From Planctomyces sp. SH-PL62 (lineage in GTDB: Bacteria > Planctomycetota > Planctomycetia > Planctomycetales > Planctomycetaceae): DNA of 64,000 bases. The translations under genes and the position numbers were made by a program. Positions 35,538-45,029 of this stretch are shown here, piece after piece. The DNA is taken from positions 22,705 to 86,704 of the forward strand of contig CAMDEA010000010.1 of NCBI GenBank assembly GCA_945893045.1, read 5' to 3'. The notes under the pieces are model-generated. The model saw only the letters and a program-made list of their open reading frames with translations, was not told the DNA's origin and did no database searches. Numbering within the stretch: position 1 is the stretch's first letter; each line of letters starts with the position of its first letter.

Positions 35538-38500
35538 TCACTTCACTTTCATGATCTTCGTTGCGCGGATCGACATGTTCTTGAGGAGGAATTCCGCTCC
35601 GGCGGCTTGATCGCTCGCGTCGGCTTGAATGGCGATGTAGTGCGTGTCGCCAGTTCCGATCGGTCGGTGTGCGACAAGCCGGAAATTGTCGGAACCGGTC
35701 TCCGCCGTGAGGCAGTAGAGAGCGGCACCGCGACGCACGAGTCGCATCCGGCCCGACTCGGCGAAGTCCGTCAGCGATTCCGACGAGTAGAGGTACTCTC
35801 CCTGCGGCGATCGACTCTGCGACATCGCCGTCGTCCCCTTGGACTTCTCCCACTGTCGGGCTTCGATCCCGGATTCGCGTTTGCCATCCACATTCACTTT
35901 GAAGCTCAGGCCCGATCCCCAAGTGCCGCTGGGTGGCGCTGTCTTCAAGCCCGCGTACTCGATCGTCGCGATGAAGTCACCGGACAGACGCAGCTTCGTA
36001 TGCACTCCCGCCGTCTGCGGTTTCGCTTCTCCGGCGGTGAGGAAGAATCGCAAGCCATCGGACGTCGATTGAATACGCTTCGCAGCGGCGGCGGCATCCC
36101 AGTGATAACTGAATTGAGTCGTGTCGAACTTCGAGCGTGTGAAGTCGAAGCTCGCCGTGTCTGGCAGTTCCGCATCGGGAATCTCGGTCATCTTCCGCGA
36201 ACTGGCCGCAAGCTCTTGTTGTTTGATCGGCGGCAACGTCTTCGGCCAGTCGCCGCGATAACGGACGTTGCGAACTCGGACGTCGGAACCGTTGGCGTAG
36301 TGGAACAGGCCGAAGTGCCGCAGGTTGGTCGGCTCGATGTCGCGAGTGAAGACGATGTCGCCGTTGAGTTCGATCGTCAACGTGTCTCCTTTCGTGGTGA
36401 ACTTGATCGCGTTCCACTCGCGCGGCTTGAGCGATGTAACCCGACGCGTCAGCGAGGGCGAGCGCTCCGCATCACTTTCATCCGTGAGTTTTCCGGAGCG
36501 CTCGCCCTCGCTGACGCGTCGGGTTACTTGGTGAGGATCGATATTGCCCGCCATCAAGCCGGTGCGATCCCAACGGCCGTCGGTCAGCCAGTGAATCTTC
36601 ACGCCGTCCGGTTCGATCAAGCAGACCATGCGATCGAGTGCCGGATGCACGAGCGACTGGCCCTTCACCGTTCGTTTCGGCGCGTTCGCCCCGAGGTACG
36701 AAAATTGGCTGCTGGCCGGAGCGGCGAGTTTCACTTCGGGGTCATAGTAAAACTCGTAACGGATCTCGCCGTCTTCGAGCATCGGGCGGTGATAGCGGAT
36801 GATGTTCTCGACCTTCCGCCGATCGCGGCTTGGATTCGCGTCGAGCATCTGTGGCGACGTCAGCACTCCGTCATCGAGCTGCCACTCAAACGATGATTTC
36901 CCTGCGTCGGTGGCGAAGTAATCGGTCATCCAGCTTTTGAGATCAGACTGCGCGAGCAGATCGAGCTCCTTCGGGATGAGCGGCTCACCAGTGATGACAA
37001 TGTCGCGAACGGCTCGCGACGCATAGACCGGCATCCCAACGACCGCCAGCCACGGATCGGGCTGTTCGGGCAGCGCCTCTTCGTAGAGGTTTTGCCCGTT
37101 GACGAAGCTCGTGAAGCGTCCGTCTTTCACGATCACTTTGTAGTCATGCCATTGCAGCACCTTCGGCGTAATCGGCTTCGCAATCGGCAATTCGACGATG
37201 GGAGGCCGCACATGCAACACTTTCACTTCGTTGTGCGTGTACTTGAGCGCGTTCGCGATTCCCGACACCATCAGCATCGACTCGCGCCAATCAAAGTGTG
37301 ACAGGCGGCAACTGACCTCGTAGTTGCCGAGCAGCGGCGATTGAAAGTACGCGCCGTCGAATTCGTGCCCGCCGCGCTGTGCGATCTCACCCGCGACGAC
37401 ATCGAACGACGCAATCGGATAACCCTCGCCGCGCGACTTCGCCGTCGGCTGCGAGACCGTTCGCCATTGACTGGTTTTCGGCTGCGAGCCGAACTCCTCG
37501 GGAACGCCGCCGTAAATCAGAGAAAGCGCCTGACCGTGAAGCTGTCGCACGAAGCGAGCGAACTCCGGCGTCCCCGGCTTGCTCGCTTGCAGTTGTCTTC
37601 CCTTGATGCGATCGAGCAACTCAAACGCGGCATCGCGAGTCGTTGGATGCTGAATCGCGAGACTCGCCAACGCGACGTCGCCCCAGCGAGCGTACTGCGG
37701 ACCTTCTTGATTGGTGACGAGCTGATGACACTCCCAAACATTAGCCAGCGCTTCGTCAGGCTGATCTTGCAGCAGCGCGATGATGCCCAGCAGCGCCGCC
37801 CGCCCGCGAGCCATCTCCGGCGAACTGGCCGCCGGATGCTTGAGCACTTCTTCTTTGAGTTCGTCGAGCCGATCCAACTCGGCCGCCGCGAGCACCAGCA
37901 AGATCGCGGGACAAACAAAGTTTCCGCCAGTTTGCACGAGCCGCTGATCAACCGCTTGTCGGGCTTCCGCCGTCGCCACATCAATTGGATGCTCGTTGAG
38001 CACGGGCGGAGCCGGGTGCGTCGGCGTGAAGGCTCCCGACATTCGCAGCAGGTCGCTCGACTCGTTCGGCATGACCCAGCGTCGCAGGAACTGGAATCGC
38101 TCCGGCGTCTCAAGCTTCACCGCGCGGCGATAGACCGCGAAGGCATTGTCCGAGAAGTATTGCTCTCCGATCACATGCGTCAGGAAGCGCGAGTTCGGTA
38201 GCGGCTCGATCGGCGTCGGCGCTTCGATCGCGGCGCGCACTTCGTCGAACGTCTTCGGCCAATCTCCCGTCAGCACGACGTTACGAACTCGCAGTTCCGT
38301 TTGAGCGGCATCGTGGAATAATCCGATCCGCCGTGAGTTCGTCGCCACGATGTTTTCCGTGACGACCTCCTGGCCGTTGAGTTCAATCGCGAGCAACCCG
38401 CCGTTCAACGACATCGCGACGGTGTTCCAGCCGTCTTTCAATTCCCCCGCGCAAGCACGACGCGCCAGCGAGTGGTTTGTTTTCGTGTCGTTCGCGCCGA

Positions 38501-41312
38501 CAGAGTGAACAACGTCTCGACCACTCGCTGGCGCGTCGTGCTTGTTTCCAAACTCGCCCAGTGCATACACCACATCGCCGAACGTCGGATGCGCGGTCGC
38601 CTTGTCGGCCTCATGGAAGAACTCGTAGCGCAGCGTTTCTCCGTCTCGCAGCGGTCGCTGATACGACAGCCACGACGGCGACTCGTCCGCCCAAAAACTG
38701 TTGCGTCGAGCGGACCGCAGCTCGCCATCTACGAGCCTCCAATCGGTTTGGCTTTGACCGACTTCGACGGGTTCGCCCTCCATCGTCCCGTCGTCTTCCA
38801 CGATCGTCGAGTACGTCTGATTGTTCTGCGTCACCTTCACTTGGATGTATCGCCGACTTCGCAGCGCATCGGGCTTTGATTCGCCGCAGTACGACGCGAC
38901 CCAACCTCGCAGCCGAGCATCGCTCAACAACGCCACTTCGCGCGGGATCGTGGGCGAGCCGGTGATTCGCAGGTTGCGATACGTCGGCGTGAAGCCCACC
39001 TTTCCACCGAGCGTGAGCCACGGTGCCGCAGTCCCGGCCTGATCTTCAAGGACCAATTGACCATTCGCAAAGTGACGCACCGTGTTGCCACCGACTTGGA
39101 TCGTGTACCGGTTCCACGGCAAACGATTCAGCAGGTTCGTCATCTTGGGACTGTTCTCGTAGCCTGAACCACCTTTGCCCGTGATGTAGACCGCATCGTT
39201 GTAGGCATAGATTTGACACGACACACCGCCGTAGCCCGTCAGCCCTTCGGTCCAACCTCCTTCGCGGCCTTCGACAGTCAGTTCAAACGATCCGGTCAGC
39301 GGCACGGTGAAGCACAAATCGGATTCGGCACCGTTCGAGACGTGCGACAAATAACTTTCATGAGCAAACCACGTCGGCGGCAACGCACCCATCATGCGTT
39401 CGCTGGCCGTGGCGAAATTGATGGCGTCCCACAGCTTGGGCCGCACTTTCAACCAGTCGGTGTGAACCGGTGAGCCACGAACGTCCGCGCGTTGCTTGCT
39501 CAGTTCTTCGGTCAAACGCGGAGTCGCCGGACCACTCGTCAGTCGCAATCGCATCAGCTCGATGAGCGCCATGCGGAAGTGATCGCGGATGCGAGCCGCT
39601 TGCGTGCGCTGCCCGTGCTCGATGAGCTGCTTCATCAATAACTCTGCGACTTCACGCCATTCGGGATGCAGCGCCGCTTCGACCGCGACGACATAGGTGT
39701 CGAGCGGCGGTTGCGGCTTGTTCGCCATCTCCCACGGCGGCACTTCCTTCGTGGTGACTGCCAATAGCTCGGCCAATCGCGCCGGGACTTCGCTGGCCGC
39801 CGCCCCTTTCGTCGAGCCGTCGCGCATCACGAGTGCGAGCGTTCGCAACGATTTCACGGATGCGGATTGAACGGGGAACTCAGCCAGCTCGCGAATCAGT
39901 TCGTCCAACTGGCCGAGTTCCCGCGCGGTGGCGACCAACTCCCAGTTCGTGCTGTAAACATCCAGCAATAACCCCGATCCCAAATTGGGGAACAATTCGG
40001 GCGACACGAAATCGACCACCGAGCGCACCACCGTTTGATCGCCGCTGGGCAACGCCCACTTCCGCAAGAACTCATACCGTTCCGCCGGCGCGAGCTTCCG
40101 CAGTTCACGAGCCGTTCGAACGGCGAGGTTGAACGTGTTGAATCCGGTGCCGTACCGCGCGGCTCGCGGATCAATGGCAGCCGTGAGAAGTTCGAGACCT
40201 TCCGCGATCGCTCCGGTCTCCAGCAATGCTCCCGCAACTTGCTGATTGCGAACGTGATTCAAGTAAACCGCATAGTCGGCACCGAACCGTTGCGCATTGA
40301 GCGGCTTTGTGAGCACGGCCAGCGCACAGCGTTTCGCATCCTCAGATCGGCCCGACTTCGCGTGAAGCTCCGCGGCTCGCACCAGGAACCACGACGCGTT
40401 CACTCGGAAGTTTGACTCCGCGGGCAACGCCGACGCTCGTTCGGCGATGGCTTCGAGCAACGCGATCGCCGACTTCTCCGATTTCGGCTCATGCAACCCG
40501 GCAGAGATCGCATGACAGAGATAATCAAGCTGCTGCTCGGTCGCCGATTTGACGTCGCCAATCAGCGTCTTGAGCCACTTGTTCGCCGTGTCCGCGTCCT
40601 TTTCAGCAATCGCCAGTTGCACCGCGATGACTCGCGCGATTGCCTGATCGAACCTCGCGACCGCTGGTGCCGGCGTTGTTGCGGTTGGGGCTGTCTTATC
40701 CGTTTGAGCTGCGGGCTTCTCATCCTTCGGAGCTTCTTTGGACGGTCCACCATCCAACGCGGGCTGCAATCGCTTCTTCAATTCCTCCGTCTGCTTGGCG
40801 AGCACCGACCACCGAACCAACTCGGCTCCCACGCTTTCCGGCGCTGGCAAGCGAAACTCTCGCCGATTCATGATGTTGATGTCGTAAGTCAACTGCGACT
40901 GAATCGGAAACGCGAAGACGCGGCCCGCCGGCTTCCGAGGCACAACAACGTCTCGCAAGATCTCCACGACGTCACCAGCCGGAGCGTTCTTTTCGTTCCA
41001 CAGCTTCACCAACCGCAGCAACGTCGGTCCCACAAACTGCGCATCAGCGTCGTTGAACAGCTCCTTGCCGCCACGCTCCTTGAACGCCTCACGAGCCAAC
41101 TTCAGCGACTCTTCGATCTCCCCTTTCTCCGCCGCTTGAGTCGCCTGCTGCAACTGCTGATGTCCCTGAAACACAGCCTGCGCAGGTTGCTGAGACTTTC
41201 CTCCCAAGAGACCGCGCAGGAAGTCAAACTGAGCCGACGCCGACTGCGGAGAAGACAAGCAGCAAGTGGCGATCAGAAACGCCATCAAACACAACTGACT
41301 GTGTCGATTCAT
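35538..41312 (-). CDS. Giant secreted DUF1583-type protein with helical repeats and LamG-like folds
   Basis: This gene encodes 1924 aa. The signal peptide is residues 1-28 (LCLMAFLIATCCLSSPQSAS). Residues about 50-620 look like TPR-type helices (HQQLQQATQAAEKGEIEESL). Two DUF1583-like regions follow: SYQRPLRDGETLRYEFFHEA near 890 and YHRPMLEDGEIRYEFYYDPE near 1507 with VHPALDRMVCLIEPDGVKIH. A third beta-rich segment lies at about 1750-1924. The GGKVGFTPTYRNLRITGSPT strands recall LamG folds. DUF1583 is planctomycete-specific with unknown role; exposure at the cell surface is likely. Two palindromic elements (36436-36527; 38452-38544) are translated in frame at about residues 1595-1625 and 923-953. 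Confidence 0.85.
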   Translation of the reverse strand: MNRHSQLCLMAFLIATCCLSSPQSASAQFDFLRGLLGGKSQQPAQAVFQGHQQLQQATQAAEKGEIEESLKLAREAFKERGGKELFNDADAQFVGPTLLRLVKLWNEKNAPAGDVVEILRDVVVPRKPAGRVFAFPIQSQLTYDINIMNRREFRLPAPESVGAELVRWSVLAKQTEELKKRLQPALDGGPSKEAPKDEKPAAQTDKTAPTATTPAPAVARFDQAIARVIAVQLAIAEKDADTANKWLKTLIGDVKSATEQQLDYLCHAISAGLHEPKSEKSAIALLEAIAERASALPAESNFRVNASWFLVRAAELHAKSGRSEDAKRCALAVLTKPLNAQRFGADYAVYLNHVRNQQVAGALLETGAIAEGLELLTAAIDPRAARYGTGFNTFNLAVRTARELRKLAPAERYEFLRKWALPSGDQTVVRSVVDFVSPELFPNLGSGLLLDVYSTNWELVATARELGQLDELIRELAEFPVQSASVKSLRTLALVMRDGSTKGAAASEVPARLAELLAVTTKEVPPWEMANKPQPPLDTYVVAVEAALHPEWREVAELLMKQLIEHGQRTQAARIRDHFRMALIELMRLRLTSGPATPRLTEELSKQRADVRGSPVHTDWLKVRPKLWDAINFATASERMMGALPPTWFAHESYLSHVSNGAESDLCFTVPLTGSFELTVEGREGGWTEGLTGYGGVSCQIYAYNDAVYITGKGGSGYENSPKMTNLLNRLPWNRYTIQVGGNTVRHFANGQLVLEDQAGTAAPWLTLGGKVGFTPTYRNLRITGSPTIPREVALLSDARLRGWVASYCGESKPDALRSRRYIQVKVTQNNQTYSTIVEDDGTMEGEPVEVGQSQTDWRLVDGELRSARRNSFWADESPSWLSYQRPLRDGETLRYEFFHEADKATAHPTFGDVVYALGEFGNKHDAPASGRDVVHSVGANDTKTNHSLARRACAGELKDGWNTVAMSLNGGLLAIELNGQEVVTENIVATNSRRIGLFHDAAQTELRVRNVVLTGDWPKTFDEVRAAIEAPTPIEPLPNSRFLTHVIGEQYFSDNAFAVYRRAVKLETPERFQFLRRWVMPNESSDLLRMSGAFTPTHPAPPVLNEHPIDVATAEARQAVDQRLVQTGGNFVCPAILLVLAAAELDRLDELKEEVLKHPAASSPEMARGRAALLGIIALLQDQPDEALANVWECHQLVTNQEGPQYARWGDVALASLAIQHPTTRDAAFELLDRIKGRQLQASKPGTPEFARFVRQLHGQALSLIYGGVPEEFGSQPKTSQWRTVSQPTAKSRGEGYPIASFDVVAGEIAQRGGHEFDGAYFQSPLLGNYEVSCRLSHFDWRESMLMVSGIANALKYTHNEVKVLHVRPPIVELPIAKPITPKVLQWHDYKVIVKDGRFTSFVNGQNLYEEALPEQPDPWLAVVGMPVYASRAVRDIVITGEPLIPKELDLLAQSDLKSWMTDYFATDAGKSSFEWQLDDGVLTSPQMLDANPSRDRRKVENIIRYHRPMLEDGEIRYEFYYDPEVKLAAPASSQFSYLGANAPKRTVKGQSLVHPALDRMVCLIEPDGVKIHWLTDGRWDRTGLMAGNIDPHQVTRRVSEGERSGKLTDESDAERSPSLTRRVTSLKPREWNAIKFTTKGDTLTIELNGDIVFTRDIEPTNLRHFGLFHYANGSDVRVRNVRYRGDWPKTLPPIKQQELAASSRKMTEIPDAELPDTASFDFTRSKFDTTQFSYHWDAAAAAKRIQSTSDGLRFFLTAGEAKPQTAGVHTKLRLSGDFIATIEYAGLKTAPPSGTWGSGLSFKVNVDGKRESGIEARQWEKSKGTTAMSQSRSPQGEYLYSSESLTDFAESGRMRLVRRGAALYCLTAETGSDNFRLVAHRPIGTGDTHYIAIQADASDQAAGAEFLLKNMSIRATKIMKVK
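36436..36527. repeat. Perfect palindromic element in the DUF1583 gene
   Basis: Arms of 34 bp, GTAACCCGACGCGTCAGCGA onward (36436-36469) and the exact complement (36494-36527), flank a 24-nt loop. The peptide made is V-T-R-R-V-S-E-G-E-R at one end and S-L-T-R-R-V-T at the other. Confidence 0.95.
38452..38544. repeat. Perfect palindromic element in the DUF1583 gene (second)
   Basis: Arms of 24 bp, CAAGCACGACGCGCCAGCGA GTGG (38452-38475) and the exact complement (38521-38544), flank a 45-nt loop, translated in frame. The core ACGCGCCAGCGAG is shared with the element at 60538. Confidence 0.93.
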
Positions 41313-41366
41313 CGTGATTGTCTTTCCAAACTCTCAAGTGGCATTTCACCAACAATCGTCGCCAAG

Positions 41367-42236
41367 CTACTTCGTACCTGCTGGCGGCAACTCGTCGATC
41401 GCACGATCGCGGATCAGGCCGTAGGTGTTGTCTTTGTTTCCGAACGGGCCGGCGGGATCGTCTCGCAGAGATGTCCAGACTCGCTTGCCGAGGTAGTCCA
41501 CATACAAGTCAGAGATCGAGAGCCGTACCGTGCGGTAGTACCACGTCGTGCGGTCCTGCTCCTTGCGAGCTTCCAGAATCAGAATGATTTCGGGATCGGT
41601 CCCCGCGTCACTGACGAAGGCCAGCAACGCTCCGTCGATGATGTCCCCCATCGGCTTGTCGTAGCGATACAGCGGCTTCGGAAGGAGTCGTAGTTCCCAG
41701 CGCTGCTTCTCGTTGTCAGTCGAGTTCGCGGTGAAGTCGCGTGCGATCGCTCGCAGTTGCAGTGTCCGCTTGGCGAACGTCTCTTCGGCCGGCGGTGAGT
41801 CGGGCAGCGGTTTCAACGTGACTCCCGCGCCCGGCAGCCACTTCGATTCGGAATCTCGAAAGACGGGAAACAACCGCTCGGGGCCGAGCGCATGGAACTC
41901 GTGCATGATGACGCGGCGATTCCCTTCAGGATTCGAGAACACTCCTCCGATCACGACCGGCCGGCCTCCATCAACCCAGACATACATCGCTCCGCTTTGC
42001 CCATTGGCTCGCGAGAGGTTCTGCCAGCGAAAGACCGGTTCCGCGACGATCTCGGCTTTGCGTTTCTGATCGGGGCCAATCCACATTTCCCAACGCTTGG
42101 CTTCCGCTTGATAGAGCTTTTGCAAACGCGGATCGCTCTGCGGAATCTCGCGATCCTGCGCGAGGCTCACTGACGAGGCCGCCGACATCAGACACAGCGT
42201 CATTGCGAACCGCGTTACATTCAACGTGGCGATCAC
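41367..42236 (-). CDS. Array paralog 6: exported protein of the GTDPE family (GTG start)
   Basis: This gene encodes 289 aa. The start is taken as GTG at 42236, giving GTGA overlap with the paralog 7 stop and the signal RFAMTLCLMSAASSVSLAQ. Block 1 is EPVFRWQNLSRANGQSGAMY with VDGGRPVVIGG; MHEFHALG follows. Block 2 is ELRLLPKPLYRYDKP and IIDGALLAFVSDAGTDPE, which has a two-residue insertion before GTDPE. It ends GNKDNTYGLIRD. It is followed after 54 bp by the DUF1583 gene. Confidence 0.88.
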   Translation of the reverse strand: MIATLNVTRFAMTLCLMSAASSVSLAQDREIPQSDPRLQKLYQAEAKRWEMWIGPDQKRKAEIVAEPVFRWQNLSRANGQSGAMYVWVDGGRPVVIGGVFSNPEGNRRVIMHEFHALGPERLFPVFRDSESKWLPGAGVTLKPLPDSPPAEETFAKRTLQLRAIARDFTANSTDNEKQRWELRLLPKPLYRYDKPMGDIIDGALLAFVSDAGTDPEIILILEARKEQDRTTWYYRTVRLSISDLYVDYLGKRVWTSLRDDPAGPFGNKDNTYGLIRDRAIDELPPAGTK

Positions 42237-43114
42237 GGCTTGACCTCCGTTTTTGGGGCAGCCTTCGCATCTTTGACCGCAGCGTCTTTGAAGATGTGTT
42301 CCAACGAGAACAACGCATACGGTTCCTTCGATAAATTCAGCGGGTTGTCGATTTTCGGTACCGACCAGACTTCTTTGTCTCGAAACGTGATTCGCAGTGC
42401 GTCGCCATTCATACGCACGAGACCGAATTGCCACTTCGGCTCAGCACCCGCTTTGGTCGCCTCCAACAGCAAGAATGCTTCCGGGTCGGTCCCTTCGACG
42501 AATGCGAACATCGCACCGTCCGAATAAACCGCCTTCTCGTTCGGGGCCGGATATCGAAAGATCGGTTGCGTGAGCTGTCGAAGCTGTCGCTTCACTCCCG
42601 AATCATTGCCGCGTGTGTCCGCCAGAATCGCGACGAAGTCACCGGCCAGCCGCCGCATCTGCACCAGTCTCGCCGCCGGTGTCTTCGCCGGAGCCTCGGC
42701 ACCCGCAAGCAGCTTGAGTGTCAGCCCCGGCTTCTCGGTGGCCCAGAACCGGACGTCATCGACTTGCCCGGACATGCGACGGTCGGCGAGCGAACAGACT
42801 TCCAACGTGCGACCCCAATCGGGCGAGAACCAGCGATACCAACTCGCGATCACCGCCGGCCGGCCGTTGTCGGTCCAGACAAACACCTCGCCGAAGACGG
42901 TCCCGATCGTCGGATTCGACCAGCGCAGAATCGGTTCCGGATGCAACGCGAGCTTCGTGTTGCCGGCCTCTCCGACGGTGAACTCACAGCGGCCGGCAAA
43001 CTCCTTCGCCGTGGCGGCGACGGACGCTCGCAGCACATCGTTCGGATCCTTTGGCTTTTCGATCGCGAGTTGGTTCGGCAGGATCGACATCAACAAAAGC
43101 AGGAACGGTTGCAT
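42233..43114 (-). CDS. Array paralog 7: exported protein of the GTDPE family, behind the second operator
   Basis: This gene encodes 293 aa from ATG at 43114; leader MQPFLLLLMSILPNQLAIEK. Block 1 is EPILRWSNPTIGTVFGEVFV with NGRPAVIASW and RWFSPDWG; the HEF motif is changed (LEVCSLAD). Block 2 is QLRQLTQPIFRYPAP and SDGAMFAFVEGTDPEAFLLL. It follows a 161-bp gap, one of the largest in the cluster, which contains operator copy 2 at 43201-43219, 87 bp upstream. It is therefore likely the first gene of a separately started transcript running to 27.2 kb. Confidence 0.9.
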   Translation of the reverse strand: MQPFLLLLMSILPNQLAIEKPKDPNDVLRASVAATAKEFAGRCEFTVGEAGNTKLALHPEPILRWSNPTIGTVFGEVFVWTDNGRPAVIASWYRWFSPDWGRTLEVCSLADRRMSGQVDDVRFWATEKPGLTLKLLAGAEAPAKTPAARLVQMRRLAGDFVAILADTRGNDSGVKRQLRQLTQPIFRYPAPNEKAVYSDGAMFAFVEGTDPEAFLLLEATKAGAEPKWQFGLVRMNGDALRITFRDKEVWSVPKIDNPLNLSKEPYALFSLEHIFKDAAVKDAKAAPKTEVKP

Positions 43115-43200
43115 GGTGGTTGCTTTCCTCGGTGTTATTCGGTGATTTCGCTGCCATCGGCAGCAATGCCGCACGGTTCGACCATCAGCAAGCTCTCAAC

Positions 43201-43219
43201 TTAAGACATTGTGTCTGTA
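43201..43219. promoter_or_regulatory. Putative BlaI operator, copy 2 (paralog 7 promoter)
   Basis: TTAAGACATTGTGTCTGTA is the exact reverse complement of the site at 33759-33777, with the dyad AGACA-TTG-TGTCT (43204-43216). The flanking bases differ, so it is a conserved site and not part of a duplicated block. Confidence 0.7.
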
Positions 43220-43275
43220 ATCTTATCGAAGAGCCGGCCTTGCCTGTCAATGACCTGGAGACTTTTCGGCTGCGT

Positions 43276-44163
43276 TCATTTGTTGGCGTTGGCAGCCTTC
43301 GAGTCTGCGAACGGATTGCCGAACGGGTAGTCCTTCAGCGGGACACGGATGGGGAAGAACGGTTCGGTGTTGACCCACTCATCGAGGTGCGGAAATTCGG
43401 CGACCGTGGTGTCGTGGCGAGCAAACCGGATGCGATACGTCGTGCAGCGCGACGCGGAGTATTGCCAGACGAGACCCGTGGGAGTTTGTCGGGCCTCGAC
43501 CAACAACACCGCTTCCGGGCCGGACTGGATATAGCCGAACATTGCGCCGTCCACGACCCCCTCATCGAGAGCCTGATAGCGATACAACGGTGTCGGCAGC
43601 AGTCGCATTTGCCAGTCGGCTTTCTCTTTGCCACCCCAGTTGCAGATGACTTGGAACTCCTTGGCGATGTTCCGCATCTGCACGAGCCGGGCCGACGCTT
43701 TGTCAGACGGCGGCTTCGCATCATCGAGCGGTTTGAACGCGCTGCCCGACGGACGTGGCTTCCAGAAGGGTTGATCTCCGTGCCGCATTTCGATCGGCCG
43801 ATTCGTCAGCGAGACAAACACTCGCCCCCAGACTTGAGTCGGGAAATGAAAGTGGCAATTCATCAGCACGACAGGACGGCCACGATCCGTCCACAGAAAC
43901 ATCAAGCCGTCGGCGTTCTGGCTGATCGGGTTGTCCCACCGCGTCAACGGGTCTTCGATCAGCTCACAGGGCTTGTCAGTACGGCCATCGACAACCAGCC
44001 GATACTCGCGCAATCGATGGCGATAGAAATCGAGTTTTTCTTTGTTAGCGGGCGCGTCCACCGGTACCGACTTGGCATCCTCAGCCACCAACAGGACGGA
44101 CACGCCGGCACACAGCATCGCACTCGAAAGCGTCAGCAAGAGGCCGCGAACGATCCGGCTCAT
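43276..44163 (-). CDS. Array paralog 8: exported protein of the GTDPE family
   Basis: This gene encodes 295 aa from ATG at 44163 (ATGA overlap with paralog 9). The signal is GLLLTLSSAMLCAGVSVLLV. Block 1 is DPLTRWDNPISQNADGLMFL with TDRGRPVVLMN. HEF is replaced by VFVSLTNRP. Block 2 is QMRLLPTPLYRYQAL and VVDGAMFGYIQSGPE, where the usual GTDPE has lost its TD (SGPE), the most changed copy at this site. LLVEARQ and a DYPFGNPF end follow. It closes the upstream half of the array before operator copy 2. Confidence 0.9.
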   Translation of the reverse strand: MSRIVRGLLLTLSSAMLCAGVSVLLVAEDAKSVPVDAPANKEKLDFYRHRLREYRLVVDGRTDKPCELIEDPLTRWDNPISQNADGLMFLWTDRGRPVVLMNCHFHFPTQVWGRVFVSLTNRPIEMRHGDQPFWKPRPSGSAFKPLDDAKPPSDKASARLVQMRNIAKEFQVICNWGGKEKADWQMRLLPTPLYRYQALDEGVVDGAMFGYIQSGPEAVLLVEARQTPTGLVWQYSASRCTTYRIRFARHDTTVAEFPHLDEWVNTEPFFPIRVPLKDYPFGNPFADSKAANANK

Positions 44164-45029
44164 GGCGCGCCTCCTTTGTCTTTCGAATCGTTGAAGACCG
44201 ACTTCATCCGCCAGTACGGGTTCGTGCTGGGGAAGACTTCGGTTCGCAGCGGCGGCGCGCGGAAGACCTCTTTGTCGTCGTAGAGCACGACGATCTCGGC
44301 CAGTCCCGTTCGGCCGAGGCCGTATTGCCAATTGGGCTTCGCTTCACCGACCGGTTTGACCGCTTCCAGGAACAAAGTCACTTCGGGATTGGTGTCCTGA
44401 GCGATGATGAACAACGCCCCGTCGATCAGTTGCTGATCGCGATCTTCATAGCGATACACGGGTGCGGCCAGCAGACGCAGTTCGTGTCGCGGACGGTCGG
44501 GCTGCGTGACCCAGAACTCATGTGCCGCGAATTTCTGAGCGAACGCTTTCATCTGGCGGATGCGGCCTGCCGGTGTGTCGGCGGGCGGAGGCGCATCCGG
44601 CAGCGGCTGGAATTTCAGACTGCTCGACTTCGGCGTCCATGTCTCGCCGTTGGACGCGGTCAGCTTGAAAGGGACATCGCTCGTGGCATGAAACGCTTGG
44701 TTCCAGAGTCGGCCGTCGGGTTGTCGAAACATCTCCAACACCGCGACCGGCCGCCCGTGCTTCCCCCAAATCCAGACCGTGCCATGATGCCCGCCCCACA
44801 GCGGAGCCGTGAACCGCAACACCGGATGCTCAACTCGCTCGATCTCGGCCCCTGTCTCGGCATGCCGGATTTTCAACAGCGCGACTTGTTCGCGCGAGAG
44901 CTGCATCTGCTCGCGCGCGAGTTGCACCTCGTCTGACGCATTGGCCGGAGCGTCCTGCTTGCCTTGGGCGAACAATGACGGCCCGCTTAAGACAATGGTC
45001 ACGACGGCAATCAACGTCCAACGATTCAT
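44160..45029 (-). CDS. Array paralog 9: exported protein of the GTDPE family (WG-G subtype)
   Basis: This gene encodes 289 aa with signal MNRWTLIAVVTIVLSGPSLF. Its long AREQMQLSREQVALLKIRHA helix precedes the shared AETGAEIERVEHPVLRF. Block 1 continues PLWGGHHGTVWIWGKHGRPV. FHATSDVPFKLTASNG replaces HEF. WTPKSSSLKFQPLPDAPPPA and FAAHEFW follow. Block 2 is HELRLLAAPVYRYEDRDQQL and DGALFIIAQDTNPE. The end is TNPYWRMKS. It is very close to paralog 15 and paralog 12, so they are duplicates. It is coupled by ATGA on both sides. Confidence 0.92.
   Translation of the reverse strand: MNRWTLIAVVTIVLSGPSLFAQGKQDAPANASDEVQLAREQMQLSREQVALLKIRHAETGAEIERVEHPVLRFTAPLWGGHHGTVWIWGKHGRPVAVLEMFRQPDGRLWNQAFHATSDVPFKLTASNGETWTPKSSSLKFQPLPDAPPPADTPAGRIRQMKAFAQKFAAHEFWVTQPDRPRHELRLLAAPVYRYEDRDQQLIDGALFIIAQDTNPEVTLFLEAVKPVGEAKPNWQYGLGRTGLAEIVVLYDDKEVFRAPPLRTEVFPSTNPYWRMKSVFNDSKDKGGAP

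Noticed and set aside
44987..45001. TTAAGACAATGGTC, a partial match to the putative BlaI operator
   Set aside because: Only one half-site matches and it lies inside the signal-peptide codons of paralog 9.
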